Assembly: GCF_000828655.1 (NCBI RefSeq)
Contig: NZ_AP014509.1
Location: forward strand, 744,001-808,000
Direction of reading: 5' to 3'
Source: Thermotoga caldifontis AZM44c09
GTDB taxonomy: Bacteria; Thermotogota; Thermotogae; Thermotogales; DSM-5069
Length of the DNA stretch: 64,000 bases
Part shown: in pieces, positions 49,876-59,159 of the stretch
Position numbering within the stretch: the stretch's first letter is position 1
How the letters are laid out: each line of letters starts with the position of its first letter
Program-made: the position numbers and the translations under genes
The notes under the pieces: model-generated
Told to the model about the DNA's origin: nothing
Seen by the model: the letters and a program-made list of their open reading frames with translations, nothing else
The model's database searches: none

Positions 49876-51033
49876 GTGGTCGTCTTTTCAATCATCTTTT
49901 CATTAGCTTTGATAATGGTGGTACAGCGGTTGGCCAAAATCTTGCTCTTATCTATGATATCAGGTTTTGGCTTTTTCGTATTCATGAACGGTGCTGTGAG
50001 AACTGCACCAATCAAATTGTTGTTTGCTGCTCTTCAGGATAGATCTTTTCTAACGCTCGTTCCAGCCATCTTTTTCATATATTTCCTTGGCGAGATCATG
50101 GAAACATCTGGGGACGCTGAAAAAATGGCGCAATCTGTACAGAAATTGTTTCATGGTTCAAGGGGCGCTGTGGTCTTCATTCCGTCCGCGATTGGTCTCA
50201 TGCCGATGCCAGCAGGTGCTATGTTCACAGCTCCGTTGGTGGATTACATCGGGAAAGATATGTCCAGTCTGGAAAAGCTGATGGTCAACTACTGGTTCCG
50301 GCACTGTCTGGAGTTCTTCTGGCCAGTCTATCCCGCGATGTACCTGCTCGCTGGATTGACTTCCATGAAGGTGGGAGTGATTTCCTTAAAGCTCTTCCCA
50401 CTCTTCCTGGTGTCATTTCTCTTTGGCTGGCTGTACCTGAACGGTTTGAAACTGCCAAAATTCAACAGGCTCAGTCGATCGGAGTGGAAGCAACTCTGGC
50501 CTTTAATTTTGGTCCTTTCCGTTGGACTGATGATACTTCTCTTCAAAATGGAAGGCTGGCTCGCACTACTTCTGGTGAGTTCGTTGTACGCGATAGTCAG
50601 ACACGAACATGTTCTGGAAGCTGTGAAGCGCACCCTGAAAAGGCTCGATGTTGTACCCGTGCTTCTGATCGTGTTCATGTTCAAACATGCTATGGTAGAC
50701 TTCGGACTGGGTGAACGTGCAAGCCAGGAGCTCACAGGGTTCGGACTCAGTTCAAAGCTCGTCGCAATCGTTTTGCCCTTGCTCTCTGGTATGTCGACAG
50801 GCATAACGCATGCGGCGGTGGGCATATCGTACCCTGTGGTTGTGGGTATGGGCGGCGAAGAAATCGGACTTCTGATTTATGTGTTCTCCGTTCTTGGAGT
50901 GTTGCTCTCACCGGTACATCTGTGCCTGGTTTTGACGCTGAAATACTTCAGGGTAGATTTATCGAAAACCATTCTGAGGATGTTACCGTTGGTTCTCTTG
51001 ACTGGCCTGGTGGGATATCTTCTCTACGGATGA
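49876..51033 (+). CDS. DUF401 family integral membrane protein
   Basis: 385 aa, about ten hydrophobic segments. Motifs: VFIPSAIGLMPMPAGAMFTAPLVD and LLSGMSTGITHAAVGISYPV, the internal repeats characteristic of DUF401/ion-transporter-like proteins. Substrate unknown. GTG 49876 follows GGAGGAAAC. It is placed 10 nt before the DUF47 gene, so it may share a transcript with the phosphate transporter. Confidence 0.85.
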   Translation: MVVFSIIFSLALIMVVQRLAKILLLSMISGFGFFVFMNGAVRTAPIKLLFAALQDRSFLTLVPAIFFIYFLGEIMETSGDAEKMAQSVQKLFHGSRGAVVFIPSAIGLMPMPAGAMFTAPLVDYIGKDMSSLEKLMVNYWFRHCLEFFWPVYPAMYLLAGLTSMKVGVISLKLFPLFLVSFLFGWLYLNGLKLPKFNRLSRSEWKQLWPLILVLSVGLMILLFKMEGWLALLLVSSLYAIVRHEHVLEAVKRTLKRLDVVPVLLIVFMFKHAMVDFGLGERASQELTGFGLSSKLVAIVLPLLSGMSTGITHAAVGISYPVVVGMGGEEIGLLIYVFSVLGVLLSPVHLCLVLTLKYFRVDLSKTILRMLPLVLLTGLVGYLLYG

Positions 51034-51043
51034 GGTGAAGCGC

Positions 51044-51721
51044 ATGGCTAAGTTCATCGGGAAACTTTTCCCCCCCGAGTCACCTTTGAAGCTGCTGTAC
51101 GATCACGCGAAGTTAGTCGAAAAAGCTACGGAACAGATCACGGTGGCACTGGAAAAGTTTTTCCGCAACGAACCCCTGGATGAATTAGTTCAGATGGTCG
51201 ACCAGCTCGAAGACGAAGCGGACGAGATAAAGATCAGGATCAGAGAGGTGTATTCGAGGTTGAAGTTTGTCTACTTCGACAGGGTTGATCTGTTGCTGAT
51301 ACTTCACGACCAGGATGCCGTGATCGACGCCGTGGATGACTTTGTGAAACTGCTCTTTATATACAGGTTCGATAAGCCTCTGCAGAAAGAATTGATGGAT
51401 ATGCTTTTCGACCTCGCCGAGAAGGTTCAGGATGCGGTCAAGTTCATGGTGGAGTCCGTTCGGGAGCTGTCTAAACTCGTCGAATCCGCTTTTTCACCAG
51501 TGGTTGCCAGCGAGGAGAACATGCTCGCACAGAGGGTCGAGTCCGATGAAAGTGGAACGGACAGATTGTCACTCGCCCTCGCCAAGAAGATCTTCTCGCT
51601 CAAAAACGTGCTCCATCCGGTGGACATCATGTACCTTGAAAAGATCACGCGGTTGCTGACCCGAGCCGCGGACCGTGCGGAGAACGTCGCCGAAAGGATT
51701 AGAATGATCGCCAGGAGCTGA
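51044..51721 (+). CDS. DUF47 (PhoU-like) Pit accessory protein
   Basis: 225 aa from ATG 51044, with GAGGTG 6 nt upstream; an in-frame GTG at 51035 is less likely. All-helical PhoU-like fold: FIGKLFPPESPLKLLYDHA, acidic metal-binding helix DQLEDEADEIKIRIREVY, and a C-terminal repeat DIMYLEKITRLLTRAADRAE. It nearly always pairs with PiT transporters and presumably regulates the one encoded 3 nt downstream. Confidence 0.93.
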   Translation: MAKFIGKLFPPESPLKLLYDHAKLVEKATEQITVALEKFFRNEPLDELVQMVDQLEDEADEIKIRIREVYSRLKFVYFDRVDLLLILHDQDAVIDAVDDFVKLLFIYRFDKPLQKELMDMLFDLAEKVQDAVKFMVESVRELSKLVESAFSPVVASEENMLAQRVESDESGTDRLSLALAKKIFSLKNVLHPVDIMYLEKITRLLTRAADRAENVAERIRMIARS

Positions 51722-51724
51722 GGA

Positions 51725-52933
51725 GTGATCGAAGTGATAGCGTTCATAGCGTTCGTCATAGGCTTCATCATGGCCTTATCCATAGGTGCGAACGACGTGG
51801 CGAATTCCATGTCCACGGCGGTAGGCGCACGAGCGATAACTGCCAGGCAAGCGGTGATGATTGCAGCGGTTCTCGAGTTCTTGGGTGCCGTGATGTTCGG
51901 GTCGCATGTGGCGACAACGATAACGAAAGGTATCGTGAAAGTTGAATTCATGAACGATCCAAAAGTGGTCCTCGCGGGTGCGCTGGCTGCTCTGCTCGGT
52001 TCCTCAGTGTGGATCTTGCTGGCGACCGTCTGGGGTATGCCCGTATCAACCACACATTCGATCGTTGGAGGTATGGCGGGTTTTGGAATAGCGAGTGCGG
52101 GTCTTCATGCGGTCAACTGGGAGAGAATGATCAGCATCGTTATCAGCTGGGTTCTGTCACCTATCGCCGGTTGGTTGCTGGCTTATGTGCTTTTTAAGAT
52201 CATATCTCACACGATCCTCAGAAGGGTCCATCCCGCAAGTGCCATGAAGAAAGCGATACCAGTGATTGTTTTCGCCACATTTTTCATAGTGTGTTTGCTG
52301 TTCGGTCTCAAAACTCTGAAAGTATCGTTCGACAGGAGCTTGACTTGGTCTGTAATCATAGCGAGTATCGCAAGCGTATTCGGAGTGGTTCTGTTGCACA
52401 GGCTCAAATCGAATTCAGATGAATACGAATACGTCGAGTCAGTTTTCAAAAGATTGCAGATCATGACGAGCTGTTACGTGAGCTTTTCTCATGGTGCTAA
52501 CGATGTGGCCAACGCAGTTGGTCCACTCGCTCTGGTTTACTGGATCATATCTCATGGAAACGTGGCCCAGAAAGTTCACGTACCACTCTGGTTGCTTGCG
52601 TTCGGTGGTCTCGGTATCTCCGTAGGAGCGCTCTCACTCGGCCAGCAGGTTATGAAAACAGTTGGAGAGGAAATCACCCAACTGAACAATTCTCGAGGAT
52701 TTTGTATCGATTTCAGTACCGCTTCGACCGTGTTGCTCGCTTCTGTGCTTGGCCTACCTGTTTCCACCACTCACGTTGTGGTAGGTTCCGTGGTCGGTGT
52801 CGGCATGGCACGCGGTCTGGAACTCGTCAACGTTGGGGTTTTGAAGAACATCCTGATCTCGTGGTTTGCGACCGTCCCAGTGAGTGCCCTTGCTTCGGCT
52901 GGATTTTACTTTCTCATCGTCCGTTTCATTTGA
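51725..52933 (+). CDS. pit: Inorganic phosphate transporter, PiT family
   Basis: 402 aa, about ten membrane segments. The two PiT signature repeats are clear: GANDVANSMSTAVGARAIT near residue 22 and SHGANDVANAVGPLALVYW near residue 255, along with duplicated PVSTTHxxVG motifs. It imports metal-phosphate using an ion gradient. Its 3' end overlaps the convergent small membrane gene by 8 nt, with no terminator between. Confidence 0.95.
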   Translation: MIEVIAFIAFVIGFIMALSIGANDVANSMSTAVGARAITARQAVMIAAVLEFLGAVMFGSHVATTITKGIVKVEFMNDPKVVLAGALAALLGSSVWILLATVWGMPVSTTHSIVGGMAGFGIASAGLHAVNWERMISIVISWVLSPIAGWLLAYVLFKIISHTILRRVHPASAMKKAIPVIVFATFFIVCLLFGLKTLKVSFDRSLTWSVIIASIASVFGVVLLHRLKSNSDEYEYVESVFKRLQIMTSCYVSFSHGANDVANAVGPLALVYWIISHGNVAQKVHVPLWLLAFGGLGISVGALSLGQQVMKTVGEEITQLNNSRGFCIDFSTASTVLLASVLGLPVSTTHVVVGSVVGVGMARGLELVNVGVLKNILISWFATVPVSALASAGFYFLIVRFI

Positions 52934-53249
52934 AATGTCTCTTCACTCTCAGTGCTTGGATTAACCCAGCCGAGCCGAGTATTATCATCAAAGTCCTCGA
53001 TAGGTTGAACTTCAATTGCAGCTTCGATAGATCGTTCAGCAAGGTCAAAGCTCCGACGATGAAGAACAGAACGCCTCCCACCATGGCGTGTGCGTATATC
53101 CTATGAGGATCGTTTCTCGACTCCAGCAAACCGAAAAGATAGACGAGCGAGAAGATGAACACACAAATGGCGAGCATAGCCTCGCTTTTGAACATGTAAA
53201 AGGACAGCAAGACCGCCACCAAATGTTCGATCAAGAGTAGTAGCTTCAC
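52926..53249 (-). CDS. Small membrane protein cotranslated with FeoB
   Basis: 107 aa from GTG 53249, whose GTGA overlaps the feoB stop; AGGAGG lies 9 nt upstream inside feoB. About three or four hydrophobic helices (LLLIEHLVAVLLSFYMF, AICVFIFSLVYLFGLL, MVGGVLFFIVGALTLL), ending in a basic tail RVKRHFK. It occupies the place where FeoC is found in some operons but is a membrane protein, not the winged-helix FeoC. Family not recognised. Confidence 0.72.
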   Translation of the reverse strand: MKLLLLIEHLVAVLLSFYMFKSEAMLAICVFIFSLVYLFGLLESRNDPHRIYAHAMVGGVLFFIVGALTLLNDLSKLQLKFNLSRTLMIILGSAGLIQALRVKRHFK

Positions 53250-55165
53250 AGCAGCACACCTCCTATCGTTTTCACAACCAGGGCCATGAGATAAGCAGCG
53301 AAGAAACTGTAAATCACCGCGATGATGACGTACTTCGTGCCGATTTCCGACCTGATCGTTGCGAGCGTTGCGAGGCACGGAACATACGCCATAACGAACA
53401 CGATGAAACTGTAAGCTGTCAGAGGATCGAACAGATGTGACATTCGTTCCACCAGCGTTCCTGGCTCTGCACCCAAGATCATCCCGAACGTTGAGACTAT
53501 GATTTCTTTCGCCGCCACACCGAAGAACAAAGCAGTTGAAGCGCGCCAGTCGAAGTTCAGCGGTTTCAGGACGTACGAGATCGCTCTACCTATTTGTGCC
53601 GCGAACGAGTTCGTCACATCGTGGGGGTCCGGAAAATACATCGTGGCCCACAGAACGATCGATGCCACGAATATGATGGTACCTGCTTTGACGAGGAAGT
53701 GTTTGCCCCTCAGCCACGTGTAGAGAGCCAAATTCTTCAGTGTAGGTAATCTGTACCTCGGAAGTTCCAGGACGAAAAAGCCACGCTGACCTTTGAATAT
53801 GATCCTGTTAAGTACGAGCGAGCTCATCATCGCCATGAATATACTCAAAAGATAGATTGAAAAAACGACCGAGCCCTGGTTTCGGGGAAAGAAGATCGAA
53901 GCTATCAAAAGGTACACGGGTAGTCTGGCGCTGCAAGATATGAACGGTACTGAGAGAACCGTCACGATCCTTTCCCTCGTATCGTATATGCCCCTCGTGG
54001 AGAGCACGGCAGGTACGGAGCAACCGAAACCGAGAAGGAAGGACATGAAGGATCTCCCTGAAAGTTTTAGAGTGTACATGATTCTGTCCATAACGAAAGC
54101 TGCTCGCGGTAGATATCCTGAATCTTCCATTACGCCGAGTAAGAAAAACAGCGCGAAGATGTTTGGAACGAAGGTGAGGACAGAACCAACGCCAGCTATG
54201 ATTCCATCTGCCAGCATGGACGAGACGATGTTCTCACCGAGACGTGTTTTGATTGTTTCAGCGAGGTAGGTGAAAAACCCATCAAGCAGGTCACTCAGCG
54301 GCTGAACAGTTTCGAAAGCGAAGTTGAACGCCAGATACATGATGGCCAAAAAGATGGGTATTCCGATGAACTTGTGAGTCATGACGTGGTCTATCGCTTC
54401 GCTCAAGGAAAGTCGTTTCGACGTGGCAGCAACGGATTCTTTAATAATGAGACGTATGTGTTCATACCTCTCTTTGCTTATCTGAGTTTTCAAACTTCCG
54501 GGTGGTATGGTCAGTTCAGCTAACCTCTGGACAGTCTCCGGATCTCCTTCAAGATACTTTATCGCGAACCATCGCGAAGCAGATTCGCCGATCTGGGCCT
54601 CTATGATGCTTTTCAATTGTTGTATAGCTGCCTCAATCTCGCCACTGAAACTGAACAGAATCCTCTTCGATTCAGTGGAAGCAGTCGCGACAATCACGTC
54701 CAGCAGCTCATGGATGCCTTCTCCAGTCACGGCGCTCGTCAGCACGACGGGGACCTTCAAATGTTTAGAGAGCTCTTGCCTGTCTATGTTTATTCCACTC
54801 TTTCTGGCCTCGTCTATTGCGTTCACGACCAGAACGGCCTTCACTTCGAGTTCTATCACTTCCAGAAGCAAGTAAAGTCCCTGTTCAAGAGAGAGAGCAT
54901 CGGCAACGACCGCAACCACATCAGGAGTGTTGTAAAGCAGAAAATTCCGTGCGATCCTTTCGTCCATGGAAACGGAAAGCAGACTGTACGTACCGGGCAG
55001 ATCCGTCACGATCAGTTGGTGTCCTTTCCAATTTCTCACACCTTCTTTTATCTCCACCGTCACGCCGGGCCAGTTAGCGACGTACTGCCTCATACCGGTG
55101 AGAACATTGAAGAGGCTGGTCTTTCCGACGTTGGGATTGCCGCAGAGGGCAACACGAATTGTCAA
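53246..55165 (-). CDS. feoB: Ferrous iron transport protein B
   Basis: Fe(II) importer, 639 aa. The N-terminal G domain has G1 GNPNVGKTS (9-17), G3 DLPGTYSL and G4 NAID. The C-terminal channel has Gate regions with FLLGFGCSVPAVLSTR and FISCSARLPVYLLIAS. The overall length is compact for the family. It overlaps feoA by 4 nt and the small membrane gene by 4 nt, so the operon is translationally coupled. Confidence 0.96.
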   Translation of the reverse strand: MTIRVALCGNPNVGKTSLFNVLTGMRQYVANWPGVTVEIKEGVRNWKGHQLIVTDLPGTYSLLSVSMDERIARNFLLYNTPDVVAVVADALSLEQGLYLLLEVIELEVKAVLVVNAIDEARKSGINIDRQELSKHLKVPVVLTSAVTGEGIHELLDVIVATASTESKRILFSFSGEIEAAIQQLKSIIEAQIGESASRWFAIKYLEGDPETVQRLAELTIPPGSLKTQISKERYEHIRLIIKESVAATSKRLSLSEAIDHVMTHKFIGIPIFLAIMYLAFNFAFETVQPLSDLLDGFFTYLAETIKTRLGENIVSSMLADGIIAGVGSVLTFVPNIFALFFLLGVMEDSGYLPRAAFVMDRIMYTLKLSGRSFMSFLLGFGCSVPAVLSTRGIYDTRERIVTVLSVPFISCSARLPVYLLIASIFFPRNQGSVVFSIYLLSIFMAMMSSLVLNRIIFKGQRGFFVLELPRYRLPTLKNLALYTWLRGKHFLVKAGTIIFVASIVLWATMYFPDPHDVTNSFAAQIGRAISYVLKPLNFDWRASTALFFGVAAKEIIVSTFGMILGAEPGTLVERMSHLFDPLTAYSFIVFVMAYVPCLATLATIRSEIGTKYVIIAVIYSFFAAYLMALVVKTIGGVLL

Positions 55166-55599
55166 GCTTCATCCCTCCTGACGAGGATTCTCCTGGCCAT
55201 ACCGCTTCCTATCTTGAAAACGCCTTTTTCTGTTTTTACGAGACCTTTTGACAGAACACTGACAATCTTGCCGGGCTCGATTCCCATCATCCTGAGTTTC
55301 GTCTGGAAATGCAAGCCCCCAAACAAGTGAATGATTTTCCAGGTTCCTTCGGTCACATCGGAAAGCAGTTCTATCCCGTTTTCCAGAGTCACCGTGATTC
55401 GCTTCGCTTCGTCGTTCCGCAAAGTAATCATCTTGCCCATGACCAGGTAAGTCCTTGGATCACCCAAGGGGGCGGACATGATGACCTTGATCTTGCTACC
55501 GGGCACGAAACCGATCGAAAGCAACCTGTTGCCAACCGAATCGTTGGGAACAGAAATAATCGTTGCCTCGAACCCTACGGGCACGTCCGAGAGCGACAC
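55162..55599 (-). CDS. feoA: FeoA protein, two fused FeoA (SH3-like) domains
   Basis: 145 aa from GTG 55599, with GGGGTGAAGGAC in front; it begins VSLSDVPVGFEATIISV, like ordinary FeoA. ATG 55629 and GTG 55653 are in frame, but they fall at or before the predicted transcription start. The first domain spans residues ~1-70 (GNRLLSIGFVPGSKIKV); the second repeats the pattern (LRMMGIEPGKIVSVLS). Typical FeoA has one domain of ~75 aa, so this is a tandem fusion. It activates or stabilises FeoB. Confidence 0.88.
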   Translation of the reverse strand: MSLSDVPVGFEATIISVPNDSVGNRLLSIGFVPGSKIKVIMSAPLGDPRTYLVMGKMITLRNDEAKRITVTLENGIELLSDVTEGTWKIIHLFGGLHFQTKLRMMGIEPGKIVSVLSKGLVKTEKGVFKIGSGMARRILVRRDEA

Positions 55600-55618
55600 G
55601 TCCTTCACCCCTTTCTTG

Positions 55619-55635
55619 TTGAGATTCATTCTCAA
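55619..55635 (-). promoter_or_regulatory. Candidate iron-responsive operator at the feo start site
   Basis: An inverted repeat TTGAGA-N5-TCTCAA lies just downstream of the feo -10 box, covering the predicted start point. It partly resembles Fur/DtxR-type operators (TGA...TCA ends, A+T core), and AATAATGATGATAA adjoins it. Regulator identity is inferred. Confidence 0.4.
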
Positions 55636-55640
55636 TAATG

Positions 55641-55669
55641 ATGATAACACCACCCCAACAGGACTTCAA
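55641..55669 (-). promoter_or_regulatory. Probable promoter of feoAB operon
   Basis: Minus-strand TTGAAG (55664-55669) and TATCAT (55641-55646) with a 17-nt spacer, in the divergent feoA-uvrC gap. Each hexamer departs from consensus by one or two bases, in keeping with a regulated promoter. Confidence 0.5.
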
Positions 55670-55719
55670 GGGATTTTCTTGCCGGTAAACAGGTAAAATA
55701 AGAAACCGGAGGCCAGGTG

Positions 55720-57396
55720 ATGGACCTTCGAAGGAAGGCGGAACTTGCCCCAAGAAAACCTGGTGTCTACATCTTCTACGGCGTGGGACGTGAATACCTT
55801 TACATAGGTAAAGCTAAGGATTTGCGCCGCAGGTTGATGACTTATTTTTCCAATTCCGCTCACACCAGAAACACAAAAGTGAAGGCCTTGTTGGAGGAAG
55901 CTGTTGATCTGGACTATTTGGTGGTTTCGAGCGAAAAAGAAGCCTTGCTGCTCGAGGCCAGTTTGATCTTTCAGCACAAACCAAAGTACAATGTGATGCT
56001 CAAAGAAAGCGAATACTATCCCTACGTTGAGATAACGAAAGATGACTTCCCGCTGGTGAGGATAGTCAGGAAAAGAACGGTCGAGGGAGAGTACTACGGA
56101 CCTTACACGAACATCACGTTGTTGAGAAACCTTTTAGACTATCTGCAGCAGGTATACCAGTTCAGAACGTGCGAAAGGGATTTGACGAAGGTCAGAAAAC
56201 CTTGTGTTGAACATCAGCTGCACAGGTGTCTGGCACCGTGCTCCCACCAGGTGGACCCGGAAACTTACATCCGTGAGAGTATTGAGCCTTTGCGAAGATT
56301 TCTGAAAGGTGAAACACAGGAAACGTACAGGATGCTGGAAGAGAAGATGAAAAAACACGCGGCCATGCTGGATTTTGAGACGGCTGCCAAATACAGAGAT
56401 CTTCTGTTCAACCTGCAGCATCTTTTGGAAGGTCAGGGTGTGGTGCTCGAGCCCTGGCGTAACTTAGATGTTGTGGCTAACAGCGGTAAGTGCTACGTGG
56501 TACTGCGTGTCAGGGGAGGAAACATCGTTGCCAAACTCGACTATACGCTCGATTCAGCAAAAATCGAGGACTTTCTCTTCCACTATTACATAGTGAACAA
56601 GAACGAACTGCCGAAACTTGTTCTGACGAAAAAGCCAATCAAGCTCGACATCGACGCTGAAATAAGACCCCCTGTGGACGAGGTAGAATTTGAGCTGATG
56701 AGAAAAGCGAGAGAAAATGCCATCATGAGCGCCCAGAAACTGGGGCTCAATCTTGGTGCACTCGAGCAGTTGAGGGATTTGCTCAAACTTTCAACCGTTC
56801 CAACCTTAGTCGAGGGATTCGATGTGGCACATTTGCAGGGACAACTCACCGTGGCTTCTGTTGTTGTGTTCAGGGATGGTTTTCCTGTAAAGTCACTCTA
56901 CAGACATTACAGAATCTCCAACGTCTTCAACGATGATCTGGAGGCTCTCAAGAGCGTGATCAAGCGCAGGTATTCCAAGTACCCAGTGCCCGACCTGATC
57001 TTCGTAGACGGTGGTGTCGGTCAGGTTCGAGCTGTGGCGGACGCTCTGAAGGAAATTGGGCGAGAATGCGCCGTGGTTGGTTTGGCTAAATCTCGAGAGA
57101 TCGTTTGTACTGTTGATGGGGAAATTCCCTTTCCCACGGATCACCCTGTGGTACGCTTGCTCGTTGCGATCAGAGATGAGGCACACAGATTCGCTAACAT
57201 CTTTCACAGAAGATTGCGAGATCGGCAGTTGCTCGAATCTATCATAGAGACGATACCCATGATAGGACCAAAAAGGAGAAAGAAGTTGATGGAAAGGTTC
57301 TCGAGTGTTGAGCAAATCAAAGAAGCGTCCCTGGACGAACTCACAAAGATTCTTGGAAGTGCAAAGCTGGCAAAGTTACTCGTCTCAAGGATATGA
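55720..57396 (+). CDS. uvrC: UvrABC system protein C
   Basis: Dual-incision nuclease of nucleotide excision repair, 558 aa from ATG 55720 (GGAGG 7 nt upstream). Domains: GIY-YIG nuclease (GVYIFYGVG, then YIGKAKDLRRRL), UVR helix for UvrB binding (HAAMLDFETAAKYRDLL), RNase H-like 5' nuclease (VEGFDVAHLQG, FVDGGVGQV) and C-terminal HhH (IPMIGPKRRKKLMERF). It shares a 4-nt overlap with the next gene. Confidence 0.97.
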   Translation: MDLRRKAELAPRKPGVYIFYGVGREYLYIGKAKDLRRRLMTYFSNSAHTRNTKVKALLEEAVDLDYLVVSSEKEALLLEASLIFQHKPKYNVMLKESEYYPYVEITKDDFPLVRIVRKRTVEGEYYGPYTNITLLRNLLDYLQQVYQFRTCERDLTKVRKPCVEHQLHRCLAPCSHQVDPETYIRESIEPLRRFLKGETQETYRMLEEKMKKHAAMLDFETAAKYRDLLFNLQHLLEGQGVVLEPWRNLDVVANSGKCYVVLRVRGGNIVAKLDYTLDSAKIEDFLFHYYIVNKNELPKLVLTKKPIKLDIDAEIRPPVDEVEFELMRKARENAIMSAQKLGLNLGALEQLRDLLKLSTVPTLVEGFDVAHLQGQLTVASVVVFRDGFPVKSLYRHYRISNVFNDDLEALKSVIKRRYSKYPVPDLIFVDGGVGQVRAVADALKEIGRECAVVGLAKSREIVCTVDGEIPFPTDHPVVRLLVAIRDEAHRFANIFHRRLRDRQLLESIIETIPMIGPKRRKKLMERFSSVEQIKEASLDELTKILGSAKLAKLLVSRI

Positions 57397-57863
57397 TTGG
57401 GGTGATGTCGGTGAAATCCATACTCTATTTGGCGACCCTCGTGGGTATACTTTGGTGCAGTCTCGGACTTTTGATGCTCGTAGGTTATTCACTCCTGAGC
57501 CATTTTTCACCGTTCTTGAACGATTTTCTCAATGTTTCTGTGAAAACTTCGAAGTGGTTCTTGGCGTTCGCACTGTTTTTCACAGTTTCTGGTCTTTGTA
57601 CCTCTCTCTACGCCTTGGCGAGAGCGAACAGAGACAATTACATGGTTTTTCTTTCTTTCGCATTTTCCTCAAACGCATCTTCTATAGCCGTTCAGATCTA
57701 CAGGATGGTCGCTAATGGGATCGGCTGGTGGGCCGCAGACCTTCTCGGGACTCACAGCGAAGTCAGTTTGGTGAAGTGGCTGTCGATCTTTTTGCTGCTG
57801 TTGTCCCTGATTCTCTTGTCGTTTCAATTCAGCTTGATAAGGATGGAGAGGCGTGCGCCATGA
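57393..57863 (+). CDS. Uncharacterised small membrane protein
   Basis: 156 aa, about four hydrophobic helices (LVGILWCSLGLLMLVGYSLL, WFLAFALFFTVSGLCTSLY, FLSFAFSSNASSIAVQI, WLSIFLLLLSLILLSFQ). The start is uncertain: ATG 57393 overlaps the uvrC stop, while ATG 57405 or GTG 57411 have a GGGG site. The end overlaps tmcAL by 4 nt, so it looks like a true operon member. Family not recognised. Confidence 0.65.
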   Translation: MIGVMSVKSILYLATLVGILWCSLGLLMLVGYSLLSHFSPFLNDFLNVSVKTSKWFLAFALFFTVSGLCTSLYALARANRDNYMVFLSFAFSSNASSIAVQIYRMVANGIGWWAADLLGTHSEVSLVKWLSIFLLLLSLILLSFQFSLIRMERRAP

Positions 57864-59146
57864 GAGTACTTGGGATCATCGTCGAGTACAATCCTTTCCA
57901 TAACGGTCATCTGTATCACTTGACGCTGGCAAAGGAACTCGTAAAGCCAGATTATGTCGTGGCTGTGATGAGTGGCAATTTCTGTCAGAGAGGAGAACCA
58001 GCCATCATAGATAAGTTTGCTCGAACCGAAATCGCCCTGCTGAACGGAGTAGACTTGGTTCTCGAACTTCCTTTTGTTTACGCAGTTCAAGACGCGGGTG
58101 GCTTCGCGCGCGGTGCGGTGTGGTCGTTGCACAACACGAACGTGGTGACGGACATCGTTTTTGGTAGCGAATCGGCTGACTTATCCTTTCTTCAGAAGAT
58201 CGCCGAGGTGATGGTAAAACAACCAGACCCATTCCCTACGTTGATGAGAGAAGAACTGAAGAAAGGGCATTCTTTCCCGAACGCGAGAAAGTACGCTTTG
58301 ATGAGGTACTTCGACCTGACCAAGGAGATGGATCCGAAACAGGTTCTGAGAATAGAAAAATCGAACGACATACTCGGTGTGGAATACATCAGATCGTTGA
58401 TGATTCTGGGCAGCCAAATAAAACCACACGTAATAAAGAGGGTTGGTGCGGAAGACAGAGACGAACGATTCCAGGGCAAGTTTTCGAGTGCGACGGCGAT
58501 AAGAAAGTGCATATCGAACGGAGACTGGGAAAAAGTGGCCAAGGCATTGCCCGTGAATAGCCTCAGGGTCGTCTCGCGCGAACTGAACGAAGGTAGAGGG
58601 CCCGTTCTCCTACAGCATATGGAAACTCTGATTCTCTCAAAGTTGAGGCTTATGGATAGAGCCCAACTTCAAAGGCTTCACGGCTTCGATGAAGGACTGG
58701 ACAAACGTTTCATCGATTGTGCATCGAAGGCAACGAGCTTAGAAGATTTCTTTGCGTGCGTTAAGAGCAGGCGCTTCACGTTGAGTAAGATCCGAAGGCT
58801 GTGCCTTTATGCTCTGTTCGATGTTACGAGCGATTTTGTGGAGAAGTCTAACACGTTTGGCCCACAGTATCTGAGGGTGTTGGGTTTTTCTGCGAAGGGC
58901 AGAGAACTCCTATCGAAGATGAAACGCGTTTCTCGTGTACCGATCATCTCGCTGTGCTCTCTGTACAGAAAAGTTTTGGATCAATCGATGAAAAAGCCTG
59001 AGCGGTTCCAGATCCATCCTGAGTTGTTCGAACAGCAACTGTTGTACGATATCAGGGCGACGTCGATATACTCTCTTTTGTTCCCAAAGCAATCCGAGCG
59101 GATAGGTGACAAGGATTTCAAAGTTCCACCGATCATGATCACTTAG
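57860..59146 (+). CDS. tmcAL: tRNA(Met) cytidine acetate ligase
   Basis: 428 aa from ATG 57860, with GGAGAGG 8 nt upstream; the frame is open 132 nt further up, but that part lies in the previous gene. The nucleotidyltransferase signature GIIVEYNPFHNGHLYHL and VMSGNFCQRGEPAIIDKFAR place it in the YlbM/TmcAL family, which makes N4-acetylcytidine at the wobble position of elongator tRNA-Met using acetate and ATP. Confidence 0.9.
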   Translation: MRVLGIIVEYNPFHNGHLYHLTLAKELVKPDYVVAVMSGNFCQRGEPAIIDKFARTEIALLNGVDLVLELPFVYAVQDAGGFARGAVWSLHNTNVVTDIVFGSESADLSFLQKIAEVMVKQPDPFPTLMREELKKGHSFPNARKYALMRYFDLTKEMDPKQVLRIEKSNDILGVEYIRSLMILGSQIKPHVIKRVGAEDRDERFQGKFSSATAIRKCISNGDWEKVAKALPVNSLRVVSRELNEGRGPVLLQHMETLILSKLRLMDRAQLQRLHGFDEGLDKRFIDCASKATSLEDFFACVKSRRFTLSKIRRLCLYALFDVTSDFVEKSNTFGPQYLRVLGFSAKGRELLSKMKRVSRVPIISLCSLYRKVLDQSMKKPERFQIHPELFEQQLLYDIRATSIYSLLFPKQSERIGDKDFKVPPIMIT

Positions 59147-59159
59147 GAGGAGAGAATTC

